This document shows, piece after piece, positions 1-12,431 of a stretch of DNA of 64,000 bases. Each line of letters starts with the position of its first letter. The first letter of the stretch is position 1. Made by a program: the position numbers and the translations under genes. Location of the stretch: the NCBI RefSeq assembly GCF_023101765.2, contig NC_064229.1, positions 6,548,473 through 6,612,472 on the forward strand, read 5' to 3'. The DNA comes from Spodoptera frugiperda (Eukaryota; Arthropoda; Insecta; Lepidoptera; Noctuidae). Under the pieces are notes generated by a model, which had not been told where the DNA came from, made no database searches, and saw only the letters and a program-made list of their open reading frames with translations.

Positions 1-3000
1 GTGCACAATATGAACACATGTGCCTGTTTAGTGGTTTAATCCTCAATTTAATCATAGAAGCTTAATATTTTTAAATTTGTTTCCTAACTTAACATATAGA
101 ATTAAAATTTTAATTTTGCTTATAATAATATCTTAGCTTCGCATGGTCTTTTTGTTTTAAATATCGTCGTAGTAAGTTTTAATAAACTCTTTACGTACTT
201 ACATTGTATTTATAATGCACGATGACGTTAAACCGATTCTAAATCGATTCTCGACAATTGATTTCGTGATCGATCAGAATAGACGTCTGTCGTGACATAA
301 CTGCTGTTTTCGTCTTATTACTTTGACTTTGATTCATTGGACATTTGCTTTCTACGGCAAACAGTAATCATGTCTTGCATAATGTGCAAAAAGACCGAAT
401 TAGACTTGTTACTGTTGGAAAAGCGAGAGTGGTTGTCAGGAAAAGTTTTTACTTTTTGGTTCGTTACTCATTTGTTTTCGAAAAAGTTGTTTTATGTAAC
501 GTGACATGTTTAAAATTACTTTGGTAGATAATAATGTTGGTTCTCACAGATTCGATTTTTTGTCTTTTGGGTCATTATAAGTTATAGTGATAAACAAGGA
601 TAATTTTATAAAATTCGCATCATATTTATTAAGTTTATCATAAACCTCAATAAAATACTAGATAGTTAATAAAACTAATCATAAAATCACATTGTTTGAA
701 ACACGCAATGTTTGCCCATGTATTTAATTGGCTCTGCAAAAACACAATAGCGCACGGAAAGCTATAAAAATAATAACAAGACACAAAATCTTAATTCTAA
801 GTAGATAGTTTAATACATTTATTTCTAACATTATTAAGCTACAACCACCTCAATGAATACGTTACGTATTTCAAATTCCTTGTTAGTCTGTACGAAGGGC
901 AATTGATATGGCCCTTATCGATAAAACAGTTGTCGCGGTACCACCGTGCCTGGCTCCTGGATCGCGACATGAGAAATGTAAAAAATCACGAACCCTTTGC
1001 AGTCACGAGATCATAGTGGCTTCTTGTGTAACTGAATTTATTTGTTCACTGTAACCTTGAAGTTTTATAGGCTTTACCTGCCTGTCTTTTGGTACTAAAT
1101 CTTACGTTTTGATGACATGTTTGTCAGATAGGATAAGTTTTATGAGGTGATCAAAGGTTTTTGCTTAGCCATTTTGTAACTGCCTAGGCATTTGGTTTGC
1201 TGTGAAAATAAATATGCTTCTCAAAAGATGTAGCAAACAAATCAAGGCCATTGATATACAAGTTGATCGAAAGCAAAATATTATCATCACTAGTTACCAA
1301 TTTATTATCTGAAAACAGAAACAAAATAGAATACTCGTAATGTATAACAACTTATGCCTTCACTGTAAAACATCAACAGAACTTTAATTTGAAGCGTTCA
1401 AGCTATTGCTGAAAAAAGAAAATACCACAGAAAAACCCCAAATTGTTTCTATTGCCATGACAGTAACTATTAATTTTCTGTCTCATTCTTTAACCACATT
1501 TTCTTTCTCAAAACGATATACATTGATAACAAACGGCCATATTAATTTTAACGGTTTATTTTTCCGAATACGAAATTCGAATGATTCACAAACCTTCTCG
1601 TTTGTATATTTTTAAAAACTTATTTATCTTGTCTGTGATAAATACGTTTTTGAATTCTCACTGCATTGAAAATAAAAATAACGTTCCAGTATAATAACTA
1701 ATTATACTAAGTTAACATGTTTCATAAACACATCACCTGTTTAAATAATGTCAAAATTAGAAACGTATTCATTTAAGCAGTTAGAATAACATGTTGGAAA
1801 AATTATAATAATGTGAAGGTTTTTTCAACTGTATGTCTATTACTAATAGTATCTATATTTGCTTGACAAACAGTGTTTATATTATTAGGCCCTGTGTTTT
1901 GCGCAATCACACTTGTATGCGTCCTTATAAAATAGTAATTACATATGATTTGAAGACATTATTGTGTCATTATATCTGTTTTCCCACGTCATCATGTTTG
2001 TATACAATTCGATGGAATTAAAAATAAGTAGGCAGCTTCTTCTAAATGATTTTAATTGATGTTTGCTTGCTAATTGCAGGTAGCTACATGACTTTAATTG
2101 AATGAGTAGGGAGTCTTGTCTTGAAAATGAAGGTTTGAAAATAAACAAATAAATTCTTAGTCGAAGAATGTATTTAAAGTTAAATGGTTTTTGTGTACAC
2201 TAAGTTATCACCAGCACTTCAAAGCACTTTCTCCTTGAAACAGTGACTCGATGTGTGCAAAACACAATTGACAGCGACGTGTGGTCTTAAATACTACGTT
2301 CTTGGTTTACATTCCCGTGCTTGCCAAGTGATCCGTCAAGTCGGCCTGCCCTGTAAATATTCGAGTTTAGCAAACGGTGTCACGGCACAGACATAGTGCA
2401 GATTGTCACCCTGCAAACTAACGTCACACGTGAACCAGTTACGTCCGCTTACTGGGAGATTAAGCAGACGCAGGTCTCTAAAATGTGGAACGGACAGAGA
2501 TTAAACGTCGCAGCACAGCGAAACTAAAAGGATTTAATTTTTACCCTATTACTATCATCCTGCTCCAAGTAAAGACGTAAAATGAGCTTTGAAACTGCGC
2601 ATTTCACATGCACAAATGGACAGGATGTCAGTTAAAATGACTGCTCGACCGTCTTTCTTCGTGGCGATTATATTGTTCCTTATACAAGTATAACACGGCC
2701 CCTGAGATCATCCTGGGCAGCATAAGGGCGTAATTGGACACATCCGAGCACGCGCGACCGCGCGACACATTTATGCGGAGTCGCGACACGGAACCCTTTG
2801 TGTCGCCGCTAGTTTGCGACGCGTCGCTATGTCGCGTGTCGCGAATGCTTCTGCATAATACTTTTTCCTCTGGTTCGACTGCAACTTCGTCACTAATGAT
2901 TCGAAGCCAATATCAGCGATGTACCTATTTAGGTGATGCAAACAAAAAATATAATTGTACTCAATTGATTTTCTTGCAATTTCATACTTTCGTCTAAGTA

Positions 3001-6000
3001 TTGGTAGGTGGTGGTGGAGTGGCGTACTAAATCCGCCGCCGTGGTAAATTAATTATTCGGTCACGCTCATTGGCCCCACTAATTATTTCACACTTTCCCG
3101 TTAAAAAATAAGAGCGGCATAATCGGTGGGTTGTCTCGATCGCTTCCGTTCCGACCGATCTGTTCGCATTCGTTGTTCTCTACAAGTCGGATGCACTCGA
3201 TCCGCTTTTTGCCGATTCTGAAATGCAAAGCTATTCAATAGGGCATCTCGTTTCCAAACAATGGGGCTTTGTATTGCACTCGAAGATTTGGTTTGTATTT
3301 TACAATACATGATAGGGGGATCTGTGATCCTCTTATCTTAGGCATATCTTGACTGTTTAAGTGCGGATCAAAAACAGGGACCTGTAGACTGAAATACTCG
3401 TATTGACCGAAGAATTTTTAAGCACTATGCCTTAGACATCCACTAGACCATCAATGATATTATGTTTTAGATAGTCAAATCAAATCAAATAATTTATTTC
3501 GGTTGCATCATGTATAGGGATGCAGTAATTTGTGTTTAATGTGTAAACAACATTACTCCTGTGAGATTGTTTGTGTTCTCAGCTCGTATTGCCCCAATTC
3601 ACCAACTGATCAAACAAACGCATTTCATCACTCTCGATGTTTTCCTAATTCATTACCAGAAGATTACGAAACCTCTTTTGAAGAATGGTTAGATCTAATT
3701 TTGTCGGTCCTTAGCGAGATTCTTTGTTTATTTCGATACAATTCTTAATAAGTCTCCGGTCATCGGCTTGATGCGTTTTTTTTCCGTTGGTTGACAATCA
3801 GAGCGCGACTTGGTACCGTACCGTTTCTTATGTTGCTCAGTGGCTATCCGCCGATTAACTGGCTCCGACCAGCTGGAACGAGGCAGATATAATGAGTTTA
3901 TTGTAATTACCCACGCGCTGTTGTTTTACGATCCACGCATGTGTAAACGGGATTCGAGAACGTACGAATATGAGGGCTGTATCGATAAATGTCATTATGC
4001 TGTTTTCGTATGCAAAACCGGAGAAAGTCATATTTTAAACCATTCTTTATGCAGCGATAAAACTTGTCGAATTAATATTAAAGTGCTTCATCATTGTTTA
4101 GATTGAAATTATGATTAAAATCCTCGATATCTACTCAATAATTAAGTGATAAATCACTTTCTTCGTTCTTACAATCTGAATGAACATTAATTACGTGCGT
4201 TAGTGGTAAATAAATTGTTTCGAGGTGCTTTTTAATTCTTTAATCGTTGGTTCGAAGACACGCAAATGTCATGCGTTCGCGAAAAATAGTCACGATTTTG
4301 GCATTTAGGTTTTTAGAAGTGGCTAAGTTTATGATAGTTATAACCTGTTTGTTGGAATTTAACACGTTATTTATTAATGTTTTCTATTTGTTACAGGTAT
4401 GTTTAACTGAGTCGGTCTATTTCAAGCATCATCATTTGGTATGTAGATAGCGCCACATCTGAAGTTGTAACGTTATATCAACCCTCGGTCGCCGTGGGAG
4501 TGGACATGTGTATCCTATTGGCATTCCCGTCTAGCCTGCAGCGATTACTTTATCGTAAATTAGTTTGTGGCGTTCAATTTGCGATAACACAGTAGTTGGT
4601 CCGTTGTAGGTCGTAAATACCGGCGGGTCTAAGGTCCAACTCATCCAGTCACGAATGGGTTAAGTTATTGGCCGTCGATGCCTATAAATTATGATCATTA
4701 ATCAATTGATGTGACTAATTGGTGTTTAACGCTTTCGTGTAGTTTTTGTTGTATTTTTTATCTAAACATATGGGGTTAATTGATGTTTCTGTTTATTGGA
4801 ATTGATGTTCGTCGGATGAGACACGGGTTTAAAATAATGTTTACTTCTGGTTAAATTTTGTTGACTAATTTAACAAATGCATTTAAGTAGGAGTGTAGTA
4901 TGTTTATTAACTATCTTTTTTACGTCATTGTTGCTGGACCGAGAGATTATTTACTCAATGAATTAACTTATTTACTTACAGTTAACAAAATACTATTAGA
5001 ACTTATTAAATTACTACAATAATAGCAAGGAAACTACACGTCGCCCCAATAAAATTGCGACAACAATACAAAACTATAATACGTTTAGTGACGCAAACGA
5101 AATTCCTTTCAACGAAAATCAAATTGGTCGCTTTGTTTGAGAATTGCGAACTACATTACACCACATGGAACCAAGCTAACCATAGCGTGTTCATGTCATT
5201 TGGCACTGGCACTCGTAAAACCGTCAATCATGGCGTTTTGTTCGTAAAATACGATAGTGTGTCATGCAAGAGTGGGCCAGTATGGAAATTCACATGATAT
5301 TTCGCATGTTTGTTTGTATTTATTGTGATTTTGAATTGTAATTTGGGTTACAATTGAGTTTGGAGATGTAGTTTTGACTATTCGATTTACTTTATGTTCG
5401 ATTTTAGGCTTGAAAAAATAGTACTGTATTGAAAAGAAACTATAATAGAGTCTATTATTTATTTATCTTCCTAGACGAATATGTAGAAAATGAGAATAAA
5501 AATTTAATTTAAATTTTAGATATAAAATATAAACCATGAAAGATGTTAGATCCATCATTTTATGTTCTGAATTTCGCTAATCCCGAGACCCGCAAGCTTA
5601 TTTAAGTCACGTCCATAACTACGAACTCACAACCTTTATCAAACACACGGAAATATAATCACACCACGTTGCACTATTTCCCAACATTTTATAAGAATCA
5701 CGTTACACGAAACTTTCTACCGGCTGCGTGTCGGTCATCCAGTCATAGGTCAGCTTGTTGCACCGGTGCGCCGGAGCATACGTTTTCATTGCTGGTACGT
5801 CAGTTAGCGTACAATTTGCAAGTAATCCCGCACTAGCCGCGTTCCCACGATAGGTATAAACTCTAGTACTTATAACCACCACCTGCACCTCACATCTTGC
5901 GGTTCGCCCATAATGTTGCGTACGATGTACGATTCGGTGTACTTTGATGTAGTTTGCGCATACCGTGTCCGTGCGATTTAAAGATATAATTATTTTTTAT

Positions 6001-6743
6001 GTTCTTGCGCCTCTTTTGGATAATTATGACCATTTCTAGCGTGTTGTTTATTAATATTTATGTGTGGTTGCAACTTGGAACGTAGCTTCTGTACTTTTTA
6101 AAGTTAATTTATTTAACTGGAAATGGTGTTGAGTATTTGTTAGCGTATTATTTTAGCGATTCCACCAATATGATGCTAAAGGTTAATAACTATGTCATGA
6201 AGGTTTACATATTTTACATTTTTGCCATTTAACATCAACTATTGAACGTAGGGCTTGCTTCATTACCAACCATACAACCCATTCTAGATCCTTCTACAAA
6301 CTGCAAACATAGGAATACGGCCCCAAGCCACATCCATCCGACATTTGAAGCAACATGAGCATCGTTAGTACAATTACGAGTATTTCGTAGGCATAAAGTT
6401 TCGTACGGTAATTTGGTGTTGCCCGTGGAACCGCAACATGTTAATCACGGTCCGGGCTAAAGGTGGCTGACAGACGTGCCGACTGGCCGACACCACACTC
6501 CTTAGATATCGTTATTTATTACATACTATGTGCATTCGAGCTGTCGTTTGCGCTTACGTTTGCTACGGACGCGGATACTACTACAATAAAATTGTTCGTA
6601 GCGTTTTTCGTAGACGGTGTAGCTTTAGTCTGTTATTGGGTTACTCGTATGAATTTTATTCGAGTTTTGGCGAAGTTGAAGTATAATTATATCACTATTG
6701 ATTTTTTTTTCATGATTATCAACAGTCTTACTTTATTTATTGC
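1..6743. other. Non-genic stretch: far-upstream or first-intron DNA
   Basis: No coding exon, RNA gene or confident transposon is visible on either strand. Open frames here are short, lack codon-like composition and match no family I recognise. If the Jupiter gene starts left of the window, as its missing N-terminal exon suggests, this could be intronic; otherwise it is intergenic. The only distinct feature is a CpG-rich patch at 2738-2862, listed separately. Confidence 0.5.
2738..2862. promoter_or_regulatory. CpG-rich patch with repeated TCGCG motifs
   Basis: About 120 bases of GC-rich, CpG-dense sequence sit in strongly AT-rich surroundings. The word GTCGCG or its complement CGCGAC recurs several times, including a TCGCGA palindrome near 2782 and a CGCGTGTCGCGA stretch near 2834. 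Such patches can be promoters or regulatory modules, but no exon, TATA box or initiator can be tied to it. Confidence 0.3.
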
Positions 6744-6815
6744 GATCGGAAATCGAACCCTCTACACGTTGCCCAACAGCCGGTTGCCCAGCCACCGCGT
6801 CAACCGTGCAGTCGG
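6744..6815 (-). repeat. tRNA-derived SINE fragment (family A)
   Basis: Read on the minus strand, this has the tRNA-like head shared with 17965-18125 and 53124-53307: an A-box-like GCGGTGGCTGGGCAACCGGC followed by a B-box-like GGTTCGATTTCC. The three copies are diverged but align over the head. This copy is little more than the head. It lies inside a 134-codon open frame whose C-terminal codons it supplies. Confidence 0.6.
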
Positions 6816-7805
6816 ACTTAGTCGTACTTATCTAAATTCAGCAAGAGTATTTAATATATCGCTTTGATTAGCCATCTTATTTTCCATTTTGTTTTGGTTT
6901 TGCAGGGTAAATGATAATGTTTTGTCAAATAAACAGCATCGCCCGTCACACAAACAGCGAGAGATCTCGTTATGATAATCTGCGGTAACATCCGACGACC
7001 CAGTTGCAAATCCAATTTATTTAAATAAAATGCAGCATGACGTCATTCGGTTTAACAGATTACTGTCCTGAAAATCAGTTTTGTTTCACGATATTTCAAT
7101 TCGGTTGTTAAATGAAACAGTTTTAATTTTCGTGAAATTGTTTTACTGGAAATAAAAACTGTTAATCCAATTGAAAAAGTTATTAAATTTTAAAGTTTAT
7201 TTCTGAATTAAAATTCTTATTTAGTAAGATGCAGTTACATTTTATGATAATGTATGAAATATGAACCGATTAAAATTGTCGTTGATATAATTACGACTGG
7301 CGACTCGTGTCATACATTTCGAGAAAATACCAATTGCATTAATAAACTGTAAAGTGAAACCGAGAGTTGACAATAAAAATAAAAATTAAAATATTTGACG
7401 GACATACAAACACGTTACACGGATTATTAATTAGTTATATTGAAGTCCGTTTCCTGTTTATTTTGTCGCTGTAAAAAGAAAGATTTATTAATTACCATAG
7501 ACGGAATTATAATCTCATTAGGAGATTGCTCCATAGCATTCTTTATACTCAGTTATTAGGGCGAAAAGACACGTGAAATTAATTACTTAATGCTAATTCA
7601 TAAATTATTGGAATGGAGTCTCGTTGGCGCCTCGTGACCGCCTGTTGATCTTTCGAAGTGAAATTTGAAGTGACATTCGTAATGAAATTGGAATATTTTA
7701 TTTAATTATGCAATGTCGTAATGTTGTTACATTTACACCTGTTTTTCCCTTAAGGCGTGTGCAGTGGTTATGTGAGCAATTTGATGTTGTTTGGTCAGTT
7801 TTATC

Positions 7806-7940
7806 CGGAGCTGCGGACTGCCTACCGGGGCTCCGGTTCGAAAAGCAGGAATAGTAACGGGGTGGTTTTTAATCAGTAAGATTCTGACACTGTTTTTGCC
7901 TCGTTCAAGGCGGAAATGTCATTGGATGATTTTCTCGCTT
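7806..7940 (+). repeat. SINE-like interspersed repeat (family B)
   Basis: The sequence runs from GGAGCTGCGGACTGCCTACC through a tract resembling CAGTAAGATTCTGACAC to TCATTGGATGATTTTCTC. The same ordered blocks occur at 17161-17323, 49776-49867 and, inverted, 61756-61795. The 49.8 kb copy ends in poly(A) and has a target-site duplication, so the family is retroposed. Confidence 0.65.
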
Positions 7941-7944
7941 TAAA

Positions 7945-10794
7945 AAAGGGTCAGCTCATAATATCAAATTACATAAGGACCATAAACCCAAAACCTAATG
8001 TGAAAATAACACAGTATTGAAAATGCCAATATTTTTTAAAGTATTATTGTTTATTTCTAAGTCATGGTGAAATTACTTAGTCTGAGATAAATGTATTATA
8101 GATTAGGTAAGTAATTTAATGTCAGGTAATCTACGCTTTATTTTGGATTGATCTGTTTTCTAAACTGTCTGTGTAAACGAAATAATGCTGCTACTGCAAC
8201 CGCTAGTAATCTTATACAAATAAACGTCATGATTCATTTAGATTACTCGCGTTCAGATAAGATCGCAATGTTAACTCGATAAACATTTAATCGAGTTTAA
8301 AACAACATCGCTCGGTTTAACTACGATTTATAATCGAATGTTTGTTTTCAGCTATTCGAGTTAATTACTTCCGAAAGCTTTCGAACTAAATATCGATACA
8401 TTATTTTATTACAAACTATTAATATTAATGTCATAATTTTACACCTATTCATAACAGTTATACTTACTCATATTTGGAGAAATAATACTTTGTTTCCGCT
8501 TGTTAATATTTTAATTGTCGCCATTTTTTATATCTTGTTATCCTTTTTTTAATTTAAAGCGGACATGTCGTATTAAAATCTGCTTCATTAATTATAATCC
8601 GTTATGAACTGGCCATCGGTGTTTGCAAGGTGGCGTGATACGCTTTCACATCCCATCACTAACTGAATTGTGTAAGCGAGGCGTGATCGATCCGCTCCCT
8701 ACACACATTCGGGTTAATTAGCGAACTTAATAAAGGCGCTCAATCACTCTTTGTTACTTTCGAACAAAGTACATTGCAATGGCCTCTCTCCACATCATAA
8801 ATCTCCAACTATCTCGATCGGTATATTTCTCCAGCACCTAGAAACTAGTCGCGGATTGTCAGCGGAAGCGGTTTGATAAAATATCGCCTAATTAAACGCG
8901 ACATGTTCGAACAACGCAGCCTTTCTATTAAAATATCGTTTTGACACCACGCGATCGCTTGTCACTTTACGATCGTCGGACGTCCGACCAAGATGGAACA
9001 TTTTTGAATTAATTACGCCCGTTTAATGAAACAACAATATCAATTAGTGTCACAATCGAGTACGCAATCGATTAAAATCGATTGACCGATGGGCGGGCTC
9101 CGTGATTATTCGTCGGCCCACGCGATCGATAAATTCGATTCGTAAGACAATAAATGTAATTGTATGTATTTACATTGAGGTCTGAGTTTCATCTAGGGCA
9201 GTTTATATTGTTGCTCGACGTTCAATTGAGTCGTCTTGCCTTTTTTGGTCATTGTGTACGATCGGTCGGCTTCTGATGTCTGCGCCTGCGCACAATATAC
9301 GGAGCGCGGAACAAGACAGACAGATGGAATTAACGAACCCTTTTCACGTAATCATTCACTTATCTTGCGGGTTGAGGCTTTGAAATAAATGTCTGACTTT
9401 TGAGGGTATTGTCAGTTCTATACATCAACAGGATATTTATGCACGCTTAGTTAACGTTATTATTATAGGTCCGTTATCATTGTTTATCTTAGCTACCTTT
9501 TCCCAACTCCTTTCCGGGTTACATTATGTTGAAGCTTCAAATTATTAATATATGGATTAGATTTACCTACCAAACACCAACTTAATCCGTCGGTTCGTTT
9601 ACCGGCTTATACCATAAAACAAAACATTTTCCTAAATTGTTCATCCATTGTGCTTAGAACACACATCTTCCTACACCACCACACAAGCTGACCGGCGCTA
9701 GCTTATCTCTATTACTTTAATATGGCGCTACAAAGCCGTTCGTATCTATGAGGAACATGTTACTCTGTTGAAGGCATGATAACGTTGGCATGCAGCCAAT
9801 AATCCGGCGCGGAATATTGATTGATGCCAACCTGACAGGGAGCAAGCCATGACAGGCATCGAGAAAGCAATGCTTTTTATTTAACAACATAATCTTCGAA
9901 CCATTTTCGGATGAATAATTTTGGTGACTTGTCGCTGATATTGAGATCTTGTTCGTTGGAAGTGGTATTGAATGTATTATTGTTAAATAGTATTGCTATA
10001 CGTTAGACATGACAAACGTGTCATTGTATACAGAACAAAAAGGTTTGTTAAATATCTCTTTATATCCTAAAAATCGTATTATTTCGATTTTAAAAAGGTA
10101 TTTTTTAATTTCCGAAAGCTGAGGTTAAATAAATCAGGCAGTTTTAAGTGTTTAATTTTACGCAGACGATTTAAATTTAAAATTGGAATTGGATATAGAA
10201 TAGAATTTAATATATTTTTTATCCACAGATAACAAAGTCACGTCGTAGTTGCCAGTATAAAAATAATCAAAACTCTTTTATGTGATCCGTAAAACTGTTT
10301 CACTTTGATAACGTGGGTGTTTAAATTATGATTAGCAATTAAATGTTTATGGTCTATAGGAAATTAATGAAATATGGGTACTTTCTTCTTAGACAGATGA
10401 TACGAATTATTGCGTCAGTTCATTTTTTAATAACGTTCTTCATTTCGTGACTAATATATTCTAGGGACTTTACTACGTCTCGTAACGACTTTACCGGTGC
10501 GAAAAAACTTACGTAGATAACTTAGAATATTTAATGCTCTAGTCAATAACTTTTTTTTAATGATTAGAGAATTTATAGGAGAAAATTCTCTGTTCCTAGT
10601 AATTAAGTCAGAATTTATTGCTACACTCGAAGTACTCATAACGCGATTCCAATATCCCATATTCATTCACATTTAACTCCTTATTCTAAGGCACCTAGGT
10701 AAGTATAATTAATTAGCAGTAAAACGTAAAAGGGTCATACGGTAGAGGTGCGGGATATTTATTACTTGTACTTATAATCTAGTATAACGACATA
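7945..10794. other. Non-genic stretch with candidate conserved noncoding blocks
   Basis: No gene was found. Segments near 8260-8400 and 8940-9150 are rich in ATCGAT- and TCGATT-type words (for example AATCGATTAAAATCGATTG near 9066) and lack repeat signatures. An NRF1-like TGCGCCTGCGCA lies near 9288. The end of a family D repeat is at 9582-9625. These may be cis-regulatory blocks, but only cross-species alignment could show that. Confidence 0.35.
9582..9625 (+). repeat. 3' tail of family D interspersed repeat
   Basis: The words CGTCGGTTCGTTTACCGG and CTTATACCATAAAACA match the 3' end of the longer copies at 31671-31978 and 52012-52266. This is a short, strongly 5'-truncated fragment. Confidence 0.5.
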
Positions 10795-11592
10795 ATATTT
10801 ATTAATTTAATATCCGAGCGCTAATGAATATCCTAAGCCGGGAGGTCACACTATTAACCTTCTCATAACCGCGTTTCTGCACTCTATTGAAATTTAACGT
10901 TAAGATTAACCACTTTAGTTAACTTTACAACTTTCTCGCTAAGGTAACTTGTTCGATATCTGGATTAAGAAGTTGTGGTGACATTTCTGGTTGTTCGAAA
11001 GGTGTGATAAGTTCGTTTACCGTGTTATCGCGACTACGGATAAAGTGATATATAGTAACAGATTTCTTTTTCTATGTACTTAGGTGTCTATACCAATACC
11101 TGAAATGATTAAAATATCACTTTAAATTATTTACCATCAAAAGTGCTTAATTAATGTATCCAATTCCATCATTATCTTTACTTACGTTTTTGATAGGCAG
11201 GAAAAAGTTTCGTATCAAAGATAAAATTGCCAGGAAATAGTATCCTTGCTTTTTTATCTATGCTTAGTTGTTTAAAAAAAAACTTTATTGCTGTATAGGT
11301 ATGTCAACATTGTAAAGAACGGATGACAACGGAATGGCGCAGTCGTAAAGGAAGTTTAATCTTTGAAAGGATATTAGTTACTTTTTGTTTCGTTTCTGCA
11401 GCAATAAAAAAGATGTATTAGCGATCTGATTTACAAGAATAAGAGTGAAAGTTTGCTTTTTGCAAATACAAAATGATGTAGCAAAAAACAGAAATGCATT
11501 TGAATTGAATGGAATGACATCACTATCTTCGTACGTACGAACTTACTTAGCTTCAATTTATTTTTTGCGGCGCCATATTTAGCCTTAAAGCC
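10795..11592. repeat. Diverged tandem duplication, unit 1
   Basis: Ordered anchors in this segment recur in the segment starting at 11832: TTAATTTAAT..., GCTAATGAATATCCTAA, GGGAGGTCAC, TGGCGCAGT, TTTCGTTTCT, ATGTATTAGCG, CAATTTATTTTTTG and TAGCCTTA. The copies share order and orientation but differ by many substitutions and deletions, so the duplication is old. No open frame or terminal repeat explains it. Confidence 0.6.
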
Positions 11593-11831
11593 CCTGGATA
11601 CACTAGGGACATTTTACGTCCCGCAACATGACGCGCAACCAAAATATACGTGACCTGCAACTTGCATAGTGTCCCGTCAACATTACTAGAGAATTTGAAA
11701 ATACTGTGACGCGGGGCATGTTGCCGCATTCGAAGTACTCCCGCCTCGATAGCGAGCGCACATTTGTCCTCGCGTCAGTGTTGCAATAATTGTAAACGCC
11801 GGTAGAGGTTTTTAACTCTGTCTTATTCTCG
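11593..11831. other. Spacer between the two tandem units
   Basis: This 240-bp spacer is more GC-rich than the units and carries words such as GACGCGGGGCATGTTGCCGC. It may be part of unit 1 that was lost from unit 2, or an insertion between them. No coding potential was seen. Confidence 0.35.
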
Positions 11832-12431
11832 TTGTAATAATTAATTTAATTCCGCTAATGAATATCCTAACGGGAGGTCACCTATTCTTTCTCATAAGGT
11901 TTCAACACACTCGATTGAAATTTACTATGTATTAAGCACTAATAGCCACAACCTCCTCGGGTAACATTTCTATCATTAAGAAGTGTGGTCCACAAAATGT
12001 TCCGTTCGACATGTATGTCGGCACATATCCACGTAAAGTGATGTTGAGGATTTCATGTTCTAGCAACTTGTATTGCTCCAATTGTGAAATAATGTATCCG
12101 TATCTTAATGTATTTTAATTTATTGATGTTTATATTGCGAAAAATCGTTATCGAATCTATTGCCAACTAGGGTTGCCAACTGTGCTTTTTTACAGAAATA
12201 AATCTTTATATGTTAGGTCTGACAGAAGGAAAGTGAAACAGTATGGCGCAGTAGAAAAAGTTTAACAGAAGTTACTTTTTTTTCGTTTCTAAATATGTAT
12301 TAGCGTCTGAACATTTAACACTGTGTAGTGTTAAGCATTTGAAGCAAAAAACAGCATTGAATTGTATACATCACTATTTTGTTCAACTTAAAAAGTTCAA
12401 TTTATTTTTTGAAAAACAGTATAGCCTTACT
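11832..12431. repeat. Diverged tandem duplication, unit 2
   Basis: This is the second copy of the 10795-11592 segment, shorter by about 200 bp because of several internal deletions. Shared anchors include GCTAATGAATATCCTAA at about 11857, TGGCGCAGT at about 12244, ATGTATTAGCG at about 12296 and CAATTTATTTTTTG at about 12395. Confidence 0.6.

Noticed and set aside
6463..6867. A 134-codon open frame with three hydrophobic stretches, suggesting a small membrane protein
   Set aside because: It starts at GTG, its hydrophobicity follows from T-rich codons, and its end is supplied by a SINE head. No splice sites or family match support it.
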